Of a stretch of DNA of 64,000 nt, positions 37,862 to 50,284 are shown one piece after another. The position numbers were made by a program, and so were the translations under genes. The stretch comes from Trochalopteron elliotii. Its lineage: Eukaryota > Chordata > Aves > Passeriformes > Leiothrichidae. Where the stretch lies: the NCBI GenBank assembly GCA_024734555.1, contig JANPWX010000651.1, positions 286,292-350,291 on the forward strand. The letters are read 5' to 3'. The notes below the pieces were generated by a model. The model saw only the letters and a list, made by a program, of their open reading frames with translations. It did no database searches and had not been told where the DNA came from. How positions within the stretch are numbered: the stretch's first letter is position 1; each line of letters begins with the position of its first letter.

Positions 37862-38740
37862 TGTGTTGGTAAAACCTGCTTGGATTTTTTCAAAGACATT
37901 AATCCAGGTTCCTCACAGAAGATGTTTGAGGAAATGAAACAGCAGTGGAAAAGAGAGGGAGGGTTTTAGAAGAATAGCTGGCTAAAAAATGAACAGACAG
38001 TACAAGCAAATAATGCATTTTCCTGGTGGAGAAAAGTCACCAACAGAATATTGCAAAGTCTCATGCTGAGACCTTGCATCTTTCAAATATTACTCAGAGA
38101 CTTGTAAAAGGAACAAAAAAGGAAATAAATAAGTTTTGGCAGCACAGAAAACTATTTGGGGTGGTAAAGACAGGCAAAGTGCAAGGATGTGGAGAAGGAT
38201 ATTCTGAAACAGAATGATGGGATGCTAAAATGACAGATGAATTTCAGGGTAGGAATATGTGAAATGATGCACATAAAAGTAATTCTGCATGTACATAAGG
38301 CAATGAGCTGAGATGCCAACAGGCTCTGGAGGCCTGAGGTTCTGGGTTATAAAGTAGAGCTCGGTGGTAGTATTGGCTCAGTGCTCAGCAGTGATCAAAA
38401 CCAAACTGAACATTAGAAGTTATTAGCAAAGGCAGTGGGAAAAGAAAACATGCTACAGCTGTGTAAGGTTGTGTTTGCACTGCCCTCCTGCTCTTTATCT
38501 CCTGGCTCTGGAACAAACCAAGAGAACTGGAAAGAGGCTCAGAGCAGAGTTAAATCAGAGGTATTGGATTGTTTTTTTGAGAGGCGTTTTCAAGGAAACC
38601 AGTGTTCCTTAGACTCTGAAAGAGAATGGCCAAGGTGAAATACAGCAGCAGTCTGTAAAAACCATCAGAGATGGTGAAGGTAAATAGGGAGCGATTTCTG
38701 GTGGTCCATCTCCATCAGGTGAAGAGCAAGACTGCAAGTT
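37862..38740 (+). mobile_element. Ancient CR1-type LINE fragment (reverse-transcriptase region), decayed
   Basis: The order of remnants follows the C-terminal part of the CR1 ORF2 reverse transcriptase on the + strand. A fragment matching the -FDKVPH-RLL- region lies at about 37890-37930. The remnant of the VTSGVPQGSVLGP motif reads VTNRILQSLMLRP (38036-38074) and is followed by a decayed F-I--NDLEKG. A stretch reading QMNFRVGICEMMHI (38234-38275) matches the QMKFNVDKCKVMHI motif and lies in the same frame, 66 codons on, close to the family spacing. ELERGSEQS-stop-IRG (38524-38562) matches ELEKVQKRATKMIRG in another frame. The next 150 bases match the part that ends in the GDMIEVYKIM region. 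Stops and frameshifts throughout show it is long dead. It may extend weakly to about 38880. Family sequences are recalled, not searched. Confidence 0.85.
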
Positions 38741-41700
38741 TCGTTTGCAAGGGGGGGGAGTGCAGTTGTAGCAGAGCATGTGAAATAATGTTCTAATCAT
38801 GGGTGCTGTGGCTTTTTTGTAAATGTTTAGGAAGCCTTTAATGAAAGATTGAGTGGTGGATCGGTGGAAAGATATCCTGGGAGAAAAAATGGTGAGTGCA
38901 TGACTAGAGACAAATTGACCTTATTTCTGTGTACCCCAGTAGAGTGGTAACTCATGCTGTTCCCTGGCTGCTGTGTACTGAAATTGCAATACTGCTGTTC
39001 AGCCCATGGCTGTTTGGCTGTTGTGGCATAGGTGCCATTTGGCAACATGTGCCATTCCCTTGGCTTGATTTGAGACTGGAACTTCAGCCCAGTAGAGCAT
39101 GTGGGTCTTAGGAGAAGCATTCCCTGGGAGACCTGAGTGTCTTGCAGACCCAGCTTGTTGTGGGAGATAATTAGCTCCATCAACCTTGTTGAAATCTGCT
39201 CAGAGTGGGGCTGGGAGGCAGTGGACTTCACTGGCTTTTTTCACCACCTGAGCCATGGCATGCTTGCACTGAAGAAGCAAAGCAGATGAGACACGCTTTC
39301 AAGCACAATATCTGGGTTTTATCTCTGTTAATAAAAAGAAAAAAGTTAAAAGGAAACTCTGGAAGGGAGAACAACCTTCAAATACATTTCATTTTCAATC
39401 TGGACAGATCTCTTGAAGATCTCAGTGTTTGTTGCATCAAGCTGAGATCTTCCTCTTTGCTCCAGGCAAGTGTTACCTTGTCAGAATGAAGTGTTTCTGG
39501 GATCTGAGTTCCTGCCAGTTACAGGGCTGTGGACCATGTCAGGCTTCTTCTTTTTTTTTTTAAGGTCTCTTTTATTTTGAATATAGTTGTCTGCATTTCA
39601 TGAATTATCTGAGGGGGCTACACCCTGGGCATACTATTTTGGCTGCTGCTCACCCGGGTACAGGTCTGCTTTCTCTACCATGGAGTGATTTCTTGACAGT
39701 GAGGGTCAAGTAGAGTTGAGTTGGGTCAAAACTCGCCAGGTAGATGCCAAGTCTTATTTAGAACACCCTACCTGGGGTTTTGTTGGTGTTTGGGTATTGT
39801 AGAGACATCTGTATTGCTTCTTGTATGTGCTAAGGACATATGGCTGCCCTGAGAATAAATGAGTATTTTAATGAGCAGAGTTTGTCTGCTCACCTGAACA
39901 TTAGACTGAATGTGTGTTCGGTGCATCTCGTCTTGTACAAGGCTGAGACTACAACTACTCTGCTATTAGGCTTCAGCTCTTTGGATTTACCCCTGGCTGC
40001 TGTTAACTTTCTCTGCCCCACAATTACTTTGGTGATATGAGAAAGGGTGAGCAAGAGGACTTGACCTGTGCTTTTGTGATGCTCTTTTTCAAAACATCAG
40101 CCCCTTTTTAGATCCCAGATTGCTTTTCAATGCACAGCCTTTATTCAGACTTGAATCTACCACTTATTGTTGATTGTTTGCCTGTTTTTCTAGCCTTGAA
40201 ATTTTGGGTAATTAAGTACTAGCGTCTATTAGAAATGCACACGTTACTCTCCACTCTTTCTCATTTATTACTTCCCATGAAGTCCTGCTGTTAACTGCAA
40301 ACCAAAGAATTTAGCCTTGGCCAGTCAAAAAGAGCTTTCCAAAGAGTAGCTAGGGTAGCTGGTGGGAGAACTGTAGTCACAATTCACAATTCTCCCAAAG
40401 TAAGTTGCCTTCTGCTCTCTGAGAAAAACCACAATACAACTTTCTTTGTCAGGCCAAACTTGTAAACTAGAACAATTATGGTTTTTTTTTAAATTGTTTG
40501 AAGGTTTGTCTGCTATTGGCTTTTTCTGAATTGTTGTAATGAAAAAATGTAATGGGGTAAATAAACTCATAATTATAGGCTGAATAATTATCTCTAAATC
40601 TGAGAATTAATAAATCCAGGACAAAAGAGTTGAGGCAAATAAGATTTGCAGTATCTTATAATAACCCACTGGCCTGGTGATGTGTATGTGATACTGCAAA
40701 GGAGGATATTTAACAATGTGCTCTTACATCCTCGATAGGGCATTTGCACCAGCGAAGTCACATTCCCTCTTGGGTGCTGCTTCTTGTGGACCAGCAGTGT
40801 TTCCTAAATGAAAACCTACATATGTTAGAAAAGGTCACAAATGTCCTGGATTTTTCAAAGTTCTCTGCGTTGAAAGAAAAGCCCTGGAAAAATGCACGAC
40901 ATCTGAAATTGTGCCCTTATTTCAGGATGCTCCACTAATTCCCTGATGAACAGCCAAAGTGAAGTCCCTCCTGGTGCAGGCAGGTGAAAGTGAGCAGGAT
41001 GAACCCTGATGAATGTAAATGAGGTTTGAGTCACCTTGCTCTTGTGGAGGTCATCCTGAGGCTCTTGGATTGCAGACTGGAGGGGTGACCATGGCTCTCC
41101 TGAACTCAGAGCACAGTCCCACACAGGCTGCAGTGAGCCCCTCTGTGTTTAAAAGCATGTTTTCCTCCTTATTGACAGCAGCACAGGCTCCTGAGCTGGC
41201 ACTATTATCATGTGTGTTTTCCCCTCACACAGTGCAAGAATAATTATCCTCTCTCAGCAGTGTGACTGTTTCTGTTCCCTCTGATTTATGAAGGCAAAGA
41301 ACTCATTTGAGAGGATGAGTCAGAAGTAATTGAGCTCCAGGGGGCTGTATTTCATGGCTTCTCTTCTCTTTATTTTTGCCCTGTACTGCACCTCATGGTT
41401 ATCAGTTCTTTGGCCTTCCAGGGAACATTCAGTAAAGCTTAGGAATGAGCTCAGGTCTTGGTTCACATTTAGAAACCAACCTGATTCTGTAAATTGAGAA
41501 TGTGACACAGTGATAATCTTTCAAGATTCGTTATATTATCATAAATATAATATGATTCATAGTTGACTATTCCCAAATACTTGGCACCTTCTATGAAGTG
41601 CAGGATGGGTGCAAGAGCTGCTCTGCAGGGACTTCCTTATGCAGCTGGTGCTGGAGGGGGGCTTGGCAGCTGGTGAGTTGCAGGGAGTGGTGCTGGGTTT

Positions 41701-43889
41701 AGTTGCAGAACATAAATTAAGGAGGATTGCTAGGTGTAACTGAAACTCCTGGAAAGACAGAGTCCAGGGAAAGCTTTAGGGGAGTGCTTGTGCTTCTGCA
41801 GAGGAAGCCCAAGTGGTGTGTGTCACTTTGTGTGTGAGTACATTGCTGGTGCTTGAGTCATGCAGACAGTGATCAGGGATTGACAGCATGGCTTGGGAAG
41901 AGGTGGGATACAGAGCCATCATTTGCTGAACTGATGTAAGCAATAGATGGGCAGCAGGTTACTGGTAAAGGTCTGTGGGCTTCACCTCTGCATGACATTT
42001 TGAGAAGGTTTTTGAGTCCCACAGTGGGTGAGTATCAAGGTATCATGGCATGAAAGCATGAAAGACCTGTGGAGGTCTGAGCTGCTGGCTATCCAGCTGG
42101 CAGCAAAGAATGAAGTTTTTATTACCCTCTTAAAATAATTCCAGTCCTGTTGTGGCGATGAGTAAGGCACTGGTGTTCACAGGGGCCTCAATCTCACAGG
42201 CAGGACTTGAGCTGAGGACCTGAATAATCTCCCCTACCTTTCTAGAAGGTTGTGGCAACCAGTTAATCTGGAAGCCTTGGGTAGTGCAATTCAAGTTGGG
42301 ATATCTGCTTTTTTGCTGGTTTGGTTTCTCCTTCTTGTGTATGTATTCTTTTTTGAAGTTCAAAATTTTTCCTGCAGAAGTGCTCTAGTGGAGGAAAAGA
42401 AAAGAGGGAGATGGCTCATGGGGTGCCCTGTTCCCCTGCGATTTTGCCCAATGCCTTTGCCATTGTCTGAAAAGGCTGCCAAATTCAGTTGCTGGCTTCT
42501 CCCAACTTGGGACTAACTGATAAACTTCTGTACAAGCTGCAGTGACTTATGACTCTGCTTTTGCATTTCCATTTCTATTTACAGTTTAATTTATCTCTCT
42601 CTCTGTCAAGTGCTTCTTGAGAACACTTCAGTGGCTTTTTCCTTCAAGTGTAGCAAAACCAAACAAAAGAGCCTGATGTTTCTTTGCTGGACTGAATAAG
42701 TCACTGTTATGATTGATAATGGTGAAACTGGTTTATAATTTATCTAAACAGTGATGTACATCATTAAAAACAAAGCAGGCAAACTCCAAGTCCTCTGTGG
42801 ATCTGATTGCTTTGAACAGCAGATGATCTCTGGGGAACTCAGAGTGGGAGTTCTAGTTCCGAGGGTGCTTTGAAGCATTGTAAGAAGTAATCAGGAAAAC
42901 TGAGGTGATGGATCAACAATTCATTGATTTATATGTGCCTTTGATGGGTGGAATTGTCTGTTGCAAATGGGCTTTGTTAGCTTTTAGCCAGTAATCCCTT
43001 GGTTGTTCCCCTCTGCTTATTTCTGCTGAACAGAATGCACTGTCTCAGAATTAATCCCATTAGTTAATTACAGTCTTCTTTTCTCTGTGGCTTCTTTAGT
43101 CTGCAGACCCAAACTGTGAATGGTGGCATGGGTGGCATAGTATTTGGTTTTTTTCTGTGCTGTGGTCAGCTCAGATTTGGGGTGGGGATTAAACTGAAAA
43201 CAGAAATGTTGTGGACTCTTCAGCATTTTTCTCAGGTGCACATACTTGTGCTGTTTGTCTACAAGAAGAGTTTTAGGAAAGCAATGAAAACACAGTGAAA
43301 ATCTGGTTACAGCTAAACCTAAGGAACATGCAAGCCAGCACCTATGAAAAGTTTTCAGGTGAAGCTGCCAGCCTCTCTAAGATACATTTTGCAAACTGAA
43401 TTTTCTGGAAAGGTACTTAAGGTTTGCCATGCACATGTGCTCTGTCTCTGGTGTGCCATTTGGGTGATGTAATGCATCCAGGTGCTCATTTTGGCAAAGC
43501 CATTCTTATGGATAAAGGTGGTGCCTGGTGCTTTTCCCTCAGGGCAATGAAAACCTTGATCTGTCTGTCCACCTGCCTGATTGCCTTTCAAAGTGACCTT
43601 TAAAACCGTGCAGTGTTCTCCCATGTATGCCTCTCATGCATGGAAAAAGTTGTTTCTCTATTGCAGATAAAGCTGGTGGTGACTTACTTCTAGTCATGCT
43701 AAGTGCTGGGGAGAGATTGAAACCCAAGTTCTCTGACCTTTGGGCTCTCCTTCATCTCTGAGCTGAATTGCTCCATGGACAGTTTTGTAAATGCATGGGT
43801 TCCTCACTCTGAAGCATTTCCTCCCCCCGAGATGGAAATACATTCCCATTTCTCTCTGTTGCTTTGCAGCTGGAGTACTCAAGGCACCA
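38741..43889. other. Non-coding DNA, no gene recognised
   Basis: No gene is recognised. Weak further similarity to the CR1 end may reach about 38880. Small features seen are a run of 11 T at 39551-39561, a short inverted repeat ATATTAT/ATAATAT near 41530-41550, and a perfect 12-base palindrome TGATGTACATCA at 42752-42763 in an AT-rich block. The frame open at 38827-39231 on - (134 codons) resembles nothing known to me. Confidence 0.65.
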
Positions 43890-43972
43890 GAATCATAGAA
43901 TATCTCAAATTGGAAGGGACCCATAAGGATCATCAAGTCCAACTCCCTGCTCCTCACATCCAACAATCACTG
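43890..43972 (-). mobile_element. CR1 LINE 3'-end fragment (minus strand)
   Basis: Read on +, the stretch begins with the complement of the CR1 terminal repeat (GAATCATAGAATATCTCAAA), then TTGGAAGGGACC, GGATCATCAAGTCCAACTCC and CTGCTCCTCACATCCAACA. On the minus strand this is the familiar avian CR1 3' end, with its GATGATCC, GGTCCCTTCCAA and ATTCTATGATTC blocks. Only about 83 bases are present, consistent with the usual severe 5' truncation. The form TTGGAAGGGACCCATAAGGATCATC is typical of songbird copies, as far as I remember. It has no coding capacity. Confidence 0.88.
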
Positions 43973-45857
43973 TGTTAATCAGAGCTTATTTTGTACTTTG
44001 CTGCTTTGAACACAAATATCTCCAAATGGCTTAAAGATGGCACGGTTGAGTAGTCATGTGAAACAACTCCAGCCTTCCAAAAAATCCAAAACCAGGTGGC
44101 TGCTAAAAATGATGTTGCCTGGAAAAGTCTTGTGCCCACTTGATTTACTAAAAACAGTTACTGCTATCAGACATCTCTGTGGCTTATGTCAAAGGATTTT
44201 GAAGGTTAGTAGTAGATTGCAAGTAAGAGACTATTTTCTTATTGTAGGGGCAGTAAGGTTGGTCCCAAGCTACTGGTAAATCATATTGGGTAGCAAGAGG
44301 AGTAGCGGAGATACAGCAGAAGGTGTGGAAGAGGTGTTTACTGTATCTCAGCCTGGAAGGCAGTGTTGTAATTCAGATGGCAGAGTGTAAGATACCAGAT
44401 TGCTTTAAATGTGTTGCAATCCTGTGGTGTCAAGAGTTTGATGTGTCCCCAGGAGCCTAGCAATGAACAGCCCCATCTCTGTGCCAGACTTTGGAATCAC
44501 AAGGTATTTAGAAGCTTCTCCTCCACAAATCCACAGGGACAGGCTGGGTCCTTCAAGTAAATGGATTGCTTTCAGCATTCAGTGAAGGCCTCATGCTGTT
44601 TTTGATGGCACTGCTGGAGAGAAGTGTTCTCATTGCCGTTGGCGCTGCCTCGTTAATACTGCATTGCTCCCCTGCCACGGGGATTTGAGGTTGATTTAAG
44701 TGTCTTTGCATTGTCTCTTTGGAGGAGGGGTGAGAATTGCAAGGGAAGCTCTGTCAGATGTATAGGACCAGAGCAAAAAAGGCTGGGGTGGTGTGGTAGG
44801 AGGATGGTGGAGGCGGGGGAATGGATATTGAGGGATAGGCAGCCTGGCCAGGGCTAATCAACTTCCTTGCTTCTGAGATGTGCTCTTCTGGGAGATGCTG
44901 GACCATGGAGACACTCCAGCAGAAGGCATCAGCTTTTGTTTACACTGACTGGAATGTGTCTTGTCCAAATTTGTGTGTCTGCACTGACAGCAAAGAGCTG
45001 GGGTCTTTCCACTGTCACTGTGGGGACAAGCAGCTGTAGAGCTCTGGCCTCCTTGCCCCAGGGTAGGGATGAAAGGAAAGGGTAAAAGGGCCTCCCTCTA
45101 TGCTTTGGGGGCAAAGTTGATGGAAACAGTCTCTTCCTGTCAGTGAGAAGCACTGAATCCTGCTGCTTTCTTAACAATGGAGGGTACATTTATGGTTTTC
45201 CAGGGGCACAATCCCATACGGGAGAAATTTTCTCCCTGACAAAGCCTCTTCTGAAATGGGAATGTCCTGTCACTAATGAGTGCATCAAAGAACATCACAG
45301 GGCACATGGAAACTGCACAGCATTTTTAAACTGCTGCACTGCTATGGTCTAGGGTGAACGGTCTTTTAAATTTGATTTAAATTCCTTTTGCTGATAAAGA
45401 TAAAGGCTATGGATGCAAATACTCTTTCCTCTGATGATACCTGGAGATTAATGTGTTTCTTCTAGGTTTTACCTGGAGGGTATGTTGCTGTGTGTTTTGA
45501 TTTGTTATGCTAAATAATTGCTGAATATCTTGCAAGATTTTTTGTGGTGCCATCACACATGATTACATTTCTTCCTTCTTCCCTTCTTGCCATTCTACAT
45601 CACCCTTTTTCTCTTCTCAATATTGTACATGCAAAATGAATTTAAACAGCCGAGTGGGCAGCTGCTAAACCTGGGAGGCTCCAAATGATGATCTTCCAGG
45701 GAAAAACCTGAAAGAAACACTTAGGGCTTTTTTTGTCCCAGAATTTTAGGTGGAAAGAGAAGATTGGAAGATACAGTTACTATAGCTGTGGCTATATATA
45801 ATCTTTGTGATTTAAATCTTTATATTGATATTTTATATCAGGAATGCTGAAATTATT

Positions 45858-45878
45858 CCCCCCCCCCCCTCCCCTCTC
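45858..45878. repeat. Poly-C run and CT tract
   Basis: Twelve consecutive C (45858-45869) are followed by TCCCCTCTC. Such a homopolymer is prone to length error in sequencing and to slippage in the genome. Confidence 0.9.
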
Positions 45879-48430
45879 GAAAACAGAATTTTCAGTGGTG
45901 GGAGGAATAGGTTTAGGACTGTTCATTCCAGTGCAAACTGAAACTGGGAGCCTTCACAGCATGTTAGGACTTGAAGTGCTGAGGCAGGAGATGTGGCCCC
46001 CTCTGGGAAGAGAGCACGCCTGGAGGGCATGGAGCTGGGTTGGGATGTCCCTTGTGGTTCTCTCCTGCCAGCTCCAAGCCAGGCACAGAGAGGACCTGAC
46101 CCTGCTCATGCCCCATCTCCAGCAAGCATCTGGCCCGTTGAGTCGTAGAGGTGCTCAATTATTTTGATGAGCAATTGCCTGTTGACCTGGGAGAGTGTTC
46201 TGCAAACATATCAAACCCCATCAGCTTGATGTGAATCAGCAGCTCTGGCAGAGATCTCTGGGTGTTATTTTGCAGCCGTGCTTTGCTGTGCAAGGTCGTG
46301 GATGGTGATTTTAATGAGTAACCCTGAATGAGAGGAACATTTCTTGCAGTTGACAGGGGCCCCCAGGGCTGACCTCACTAGCCACCCAGCCCCAAACCCT
46401 GGCTCAGCCTGTCCCCCACCATCCTTGGAGGGGCAAGATTTCCTGAGGCTGCTCATCTGCTCCAAGGAGCCACTTGTCCATCCTTCCCCTCATTTTCCTG
46501 CTGATTATACCATTCATGGGGGTGTTTGTGTTTGTCCCCTGACACCCTGCCTCAAGCAAGATTGCTTTGGGTTTAGTTACTCAGCAGAGCTGGTGTTTCC
46601 TCAGAAGGGCTCCCAATGGCTTGCTTCCAGCCTGATATATGTGTCCTTTTTATTATTCAAACTGAAATAAATACATGAAAAATGTGTTACTTTAATTGCT
46701 ATCGGAATATATTTGTTTTTCCCTTAGGAACAGAAATAAGCAACCAAAATGTCATCTATAATTTTTTCCATGCTTTTCACTATGAGACCTAGAATAGTCC
46801 TGCAGACCACTCTCCCCTTCAAGCTCAGTCCCACTTTTTCCAATTGCATCTAATGGGATTCTGCCCCCTTTTGCTCCCTGAGGGCAGTGACTACCCTTGT
46901 CTTTATACTCCAAACTAGCAGCTATTCTGGGGTAGATCGTGGGGATAGATATTATAGACCAGCACTGTCCATGGACTGTTGTTTCATAGGGTGGTGGGAA
47001 ACTCATGTTTCCTCTGTCTTGTTCTCTACCCCCTTCACTAATTATTTATCAACACTATTGCAGCAGTGTCTGGAGGCCTTTGATCAGGTTTCCACTGTGC
47101 TAAGCATGGCTCAGAGAATTCCTTTGGGACGATAAATCAGGAGTATGAGGAAGAAGAGGGTGGCTGTGACTGAAGGGTCAGAAAGATGAGGTACATGATG
47201 CCAGAGTAAGGAGCTGCTAAACACAACGTGTTTCTGATAAAGATCTTTTACTAAATGGATCACTAAAGAGAGAGTCACAGACTTTAATCTGATGCTGCAT
47301 TCCTATTACCTAGGCTTGCACTTGTAGGACTTTATTTGCAGACAAGTGTGTTCATGGCAGCGTGCACAACCACTGTGGCTATGGGGGTGCCTTATCTCTG
47401 TGCACCTATACTGCAGCAGGATGGCAGTCCTGCTGTTATCTATATGTTTGGAAAGACTGGCACAGAGGGAAAAGGAAGATGCCTTGCTTGAATTCATATC
47501 TTAATATCTACAGCACTTAATTTTATTTTCATATTGTCAATTAAGTGTTGTTTTGTTGTATTGCCATAACTCCCTCTGCTGGTTAATTTGACAGTTTAAC
47601 CATCTGTTTTGACTGAAATTATATCTAGATGTAGCAGGATTAAGTATTGGAGACTGCCTTGGATGGAAAAGGTGAGTTTGTATGCTGTTGGGGTGATGTA
47701 TTTGCTGCCTGTTCTTGCTGTGCAGGTTTGCCTCTCTCTGTAGCTGAGTAAACCCATTCCTCTGATGTCTTGTCCTCTGACTCACAGCTACTGAGTGAGT
47801 CTGTAACAATTCAAGTCCCCTTCAGAAGGGTTTGAGTCTTTGCTGCACTGCTGGGCTGCAGCTGATAGATCTGTGGCCAGAGACGCTGCCTGAGGCCGTG
47901 CTTGGGAGTGTATTGTTTCCTCCTCCACAAGCACCACTGTGAAAGGAAATCCCAGGTACAATGGGAGCACTGTGCCATGGAGAGTCCCAGGAGTTCCCTG
48001 ACACAGCCAGCAGTTATTAAATGCCATGCTGAAACTGGGACTGGCAGCTGTGCTGGGCAGAAATATCTCACCTGGAAGAGTCAAAGGTGGCTCGGAATTT
48101 TGATCTCCGCGCTGCTGGGCTGCAGCTGCGTGTCCTGTGGGGGACCATCATCTGTCTTTGTGGGTGTTGCTGCTCTCTGCTCAGACAGCACCTCTACCTC
48201 CTAGCTTCCTGCTCCACTTGCCCATGGGGGAATGTTTTGTCTTTTTTTGATAACTGCTCGTTTCCCCATCCATAAGGCATTTTAACGCACTGGCCCATCT
48301 GTGCTCCTTTGACACAAAAAATACAAAAAAATTGCCTTTGCCAATGCCATACAAGAACCACAGAAGAACTGCTTAATGAATATCATCTCAGCTACAGAGT
48401 AAGTACTATGTTCCTGCAAAGGTGTCAGTT

Positions 48431-48480
48431 ATTTTTGTATTTATATATATATATGTGTATATATATATATGTATATGTGC
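48431..48480. repeat. TA/TG microsatellite
   Basis: Alternating TA units with interspersed TG (TATATATATATATGTG type) run for about 40 bases from 48441. The tract is flanked by T-rich sequence on the left and GTATATGTGCATG on the right. It is an interrupted dinucleotide repeat and likely to vary in length between individuals. Confidence 0.92.
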
Positions 48481-50271
48481 ATGTCTTTGCAGGAATTTTG
48501 GGACAAAAATAATAAAGTGTTCCCCTTTTGCAAGCATAACAGAAGAGACAGATACTATCTCTTTGTTCTCTGGGTATTATTCCTTGCTGCTTTGTATTGA
48601 GTTTAATTAAATTCTGGACATCTAATACTTAGAGTTGATGGATTATATTGAAAACTACATGCTAGCTAGAAGTATTGTGGAGAGAGTGATGAAATGCTCA
48701 GGAGCCATTGGGCAGAGCCCTTTTATCCCTATCTGGCTCCTAGGGGTTCACCTTGATTTAGTGCAGAAATACCAAAAGTGTCACAAATCTGTGGCTGGGA
48801 AGCTGAGGTGTGGGTGGTTTGGATCAGATTTAAGGTTGGACCCACATACTGGTATATTTCTTCTGTTTAAAAATGGAATTAGAGATTAGCTTCTCTTTTC
48901 TTCTGGTTTTCTCTGTGCTAATGTAACTCCTGAACTTGGTGAACTTGTGTGTATGCCAAATAAATATGAGACTGGGGAAAAAAATCCCCCTCAGCCTTTT
49001 AGCATTGGCTGAGTTACCCCAGGTTTGCTTTAGTTTGAGAAGAGGATGGAGTTGGGTCTTTTCTTGTGTAACTAAGGGGTGTACTGAGCTGAACTCTGCA
49101 CTTCCTTACACACATCCAACATGGCAGTGCAAGAAGTCTAACTTGGGATGTGTGTTCTGTGGGCTAGAGCAGAGTGTGGGGATCCCCTGCCACCCCCAGT
49201 CCAGGAAGCAGTGTGATAATGTCCAGGGATGCAGAGAGCATCCTCTCAGTGAACAGCTGGGCTTAATTTCCGTTTTCCTGTTCAGCTTTGGGCTGTTGAA
49301 GAGGTCTAAGTAAGGCAGCTTGGGAAGGTGGAGATGGGCTGGTGCAGGAAGGAGAGGTATCCCAAGAAGGGAAGCCAAGGAGTGGAGATGAGAAACAAAG
49401 TCAGAGCTGGGAACAGCCAGGCAGTAACTCTCACCAGGTCAGGGCTCAGCTGAAATCCTCCCCAAAAATCACCATTCCCTAGTGTGTCACATGAGGGGTG
49501 AGTTACAGATAAGAGGTTAGGCAAGGTTTTCACCTTTGTAAGAGCATGAAATCTGCTGAGCAAAGCTGGATCTATAAAGTTACAAAAACCATCTGAATGG
49601 CTGAGTGTGATCCATTACTTCTTGCAGGGCTGAGAGTGTAAGGGTACCATAGGGGATAGCAGGGGTCAATCTTGCTGGAGGGGCTAATCCTCCCTGGAGC
49701 TGCTGCAGGCAGAGCTAAGTTGCCAGTTCTTGGAGACCTGGGAAACCAGCACTGAGCTGAGCTGGAGGAGATAAAATGCTGTAGTAGTGGCAAAGCTGTG
49801 GTGCCTCAGCACCCTCCCTGAGGGGGTTACAACTGTAGACAGCCTCTGTGGAACTCGGGGGCTCAGGCAGTGCAGCGAGTGCCAAAGGTGCTGCAGACCC
49901 AGCCAGAGCACTCGTGTGCCTTTGTGCTCAAGTGCTTGTCAGTGTGGGTGCCAAAAGGAGGAAGATTCATCATGACCTGTCTGTTCTGCTGCTGGTAGGA
50001 AATCAGTGGGCTCCTCACCTAGCTTGCTAGACATGCAGCCCATGTTCCCAGCTGTGCCTGTTGCCTGTGCTTTATCTGGCAGGGAATTGATGACTCTGGG
50101 AAAACTAGTGATGGAGGAGCTGCAACGCCTTGGTAGAGAGCAGGTAAATGCCCCAATACAGTGCTTGGAAACTTTCCCAGACAGTTTTGACACATCTTAA
50201 AAGCTGGTGTTTGAGAACTGGACCTGAGGGATCTGCTTGCATTGCACTTTTGGTGATTTGTTGTGGCTGGG

Positions 50272-50284
50272 AAAAAAAAAAAAA
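50272..50284. repeat. A13 homopolymer
   Basis: Thirteen consecutive A follow TGGCTGGG. I looked for a retroposed body upstream ending in this A run and saw none, and there is no AATAAA close upstream. Confidence 0.85.

Noticed and set aside
45783..45842. AT-rich palindromic stretch (TGATAT/ATATCA)
   Set aside because: Six-base arms in AT-rich DNA are expected by chance.
46381..46430. C-run series that could be a minus-strand G-quadruplex
   Set aside because: One loop is about 13 bases long, well outside the usual pattern.
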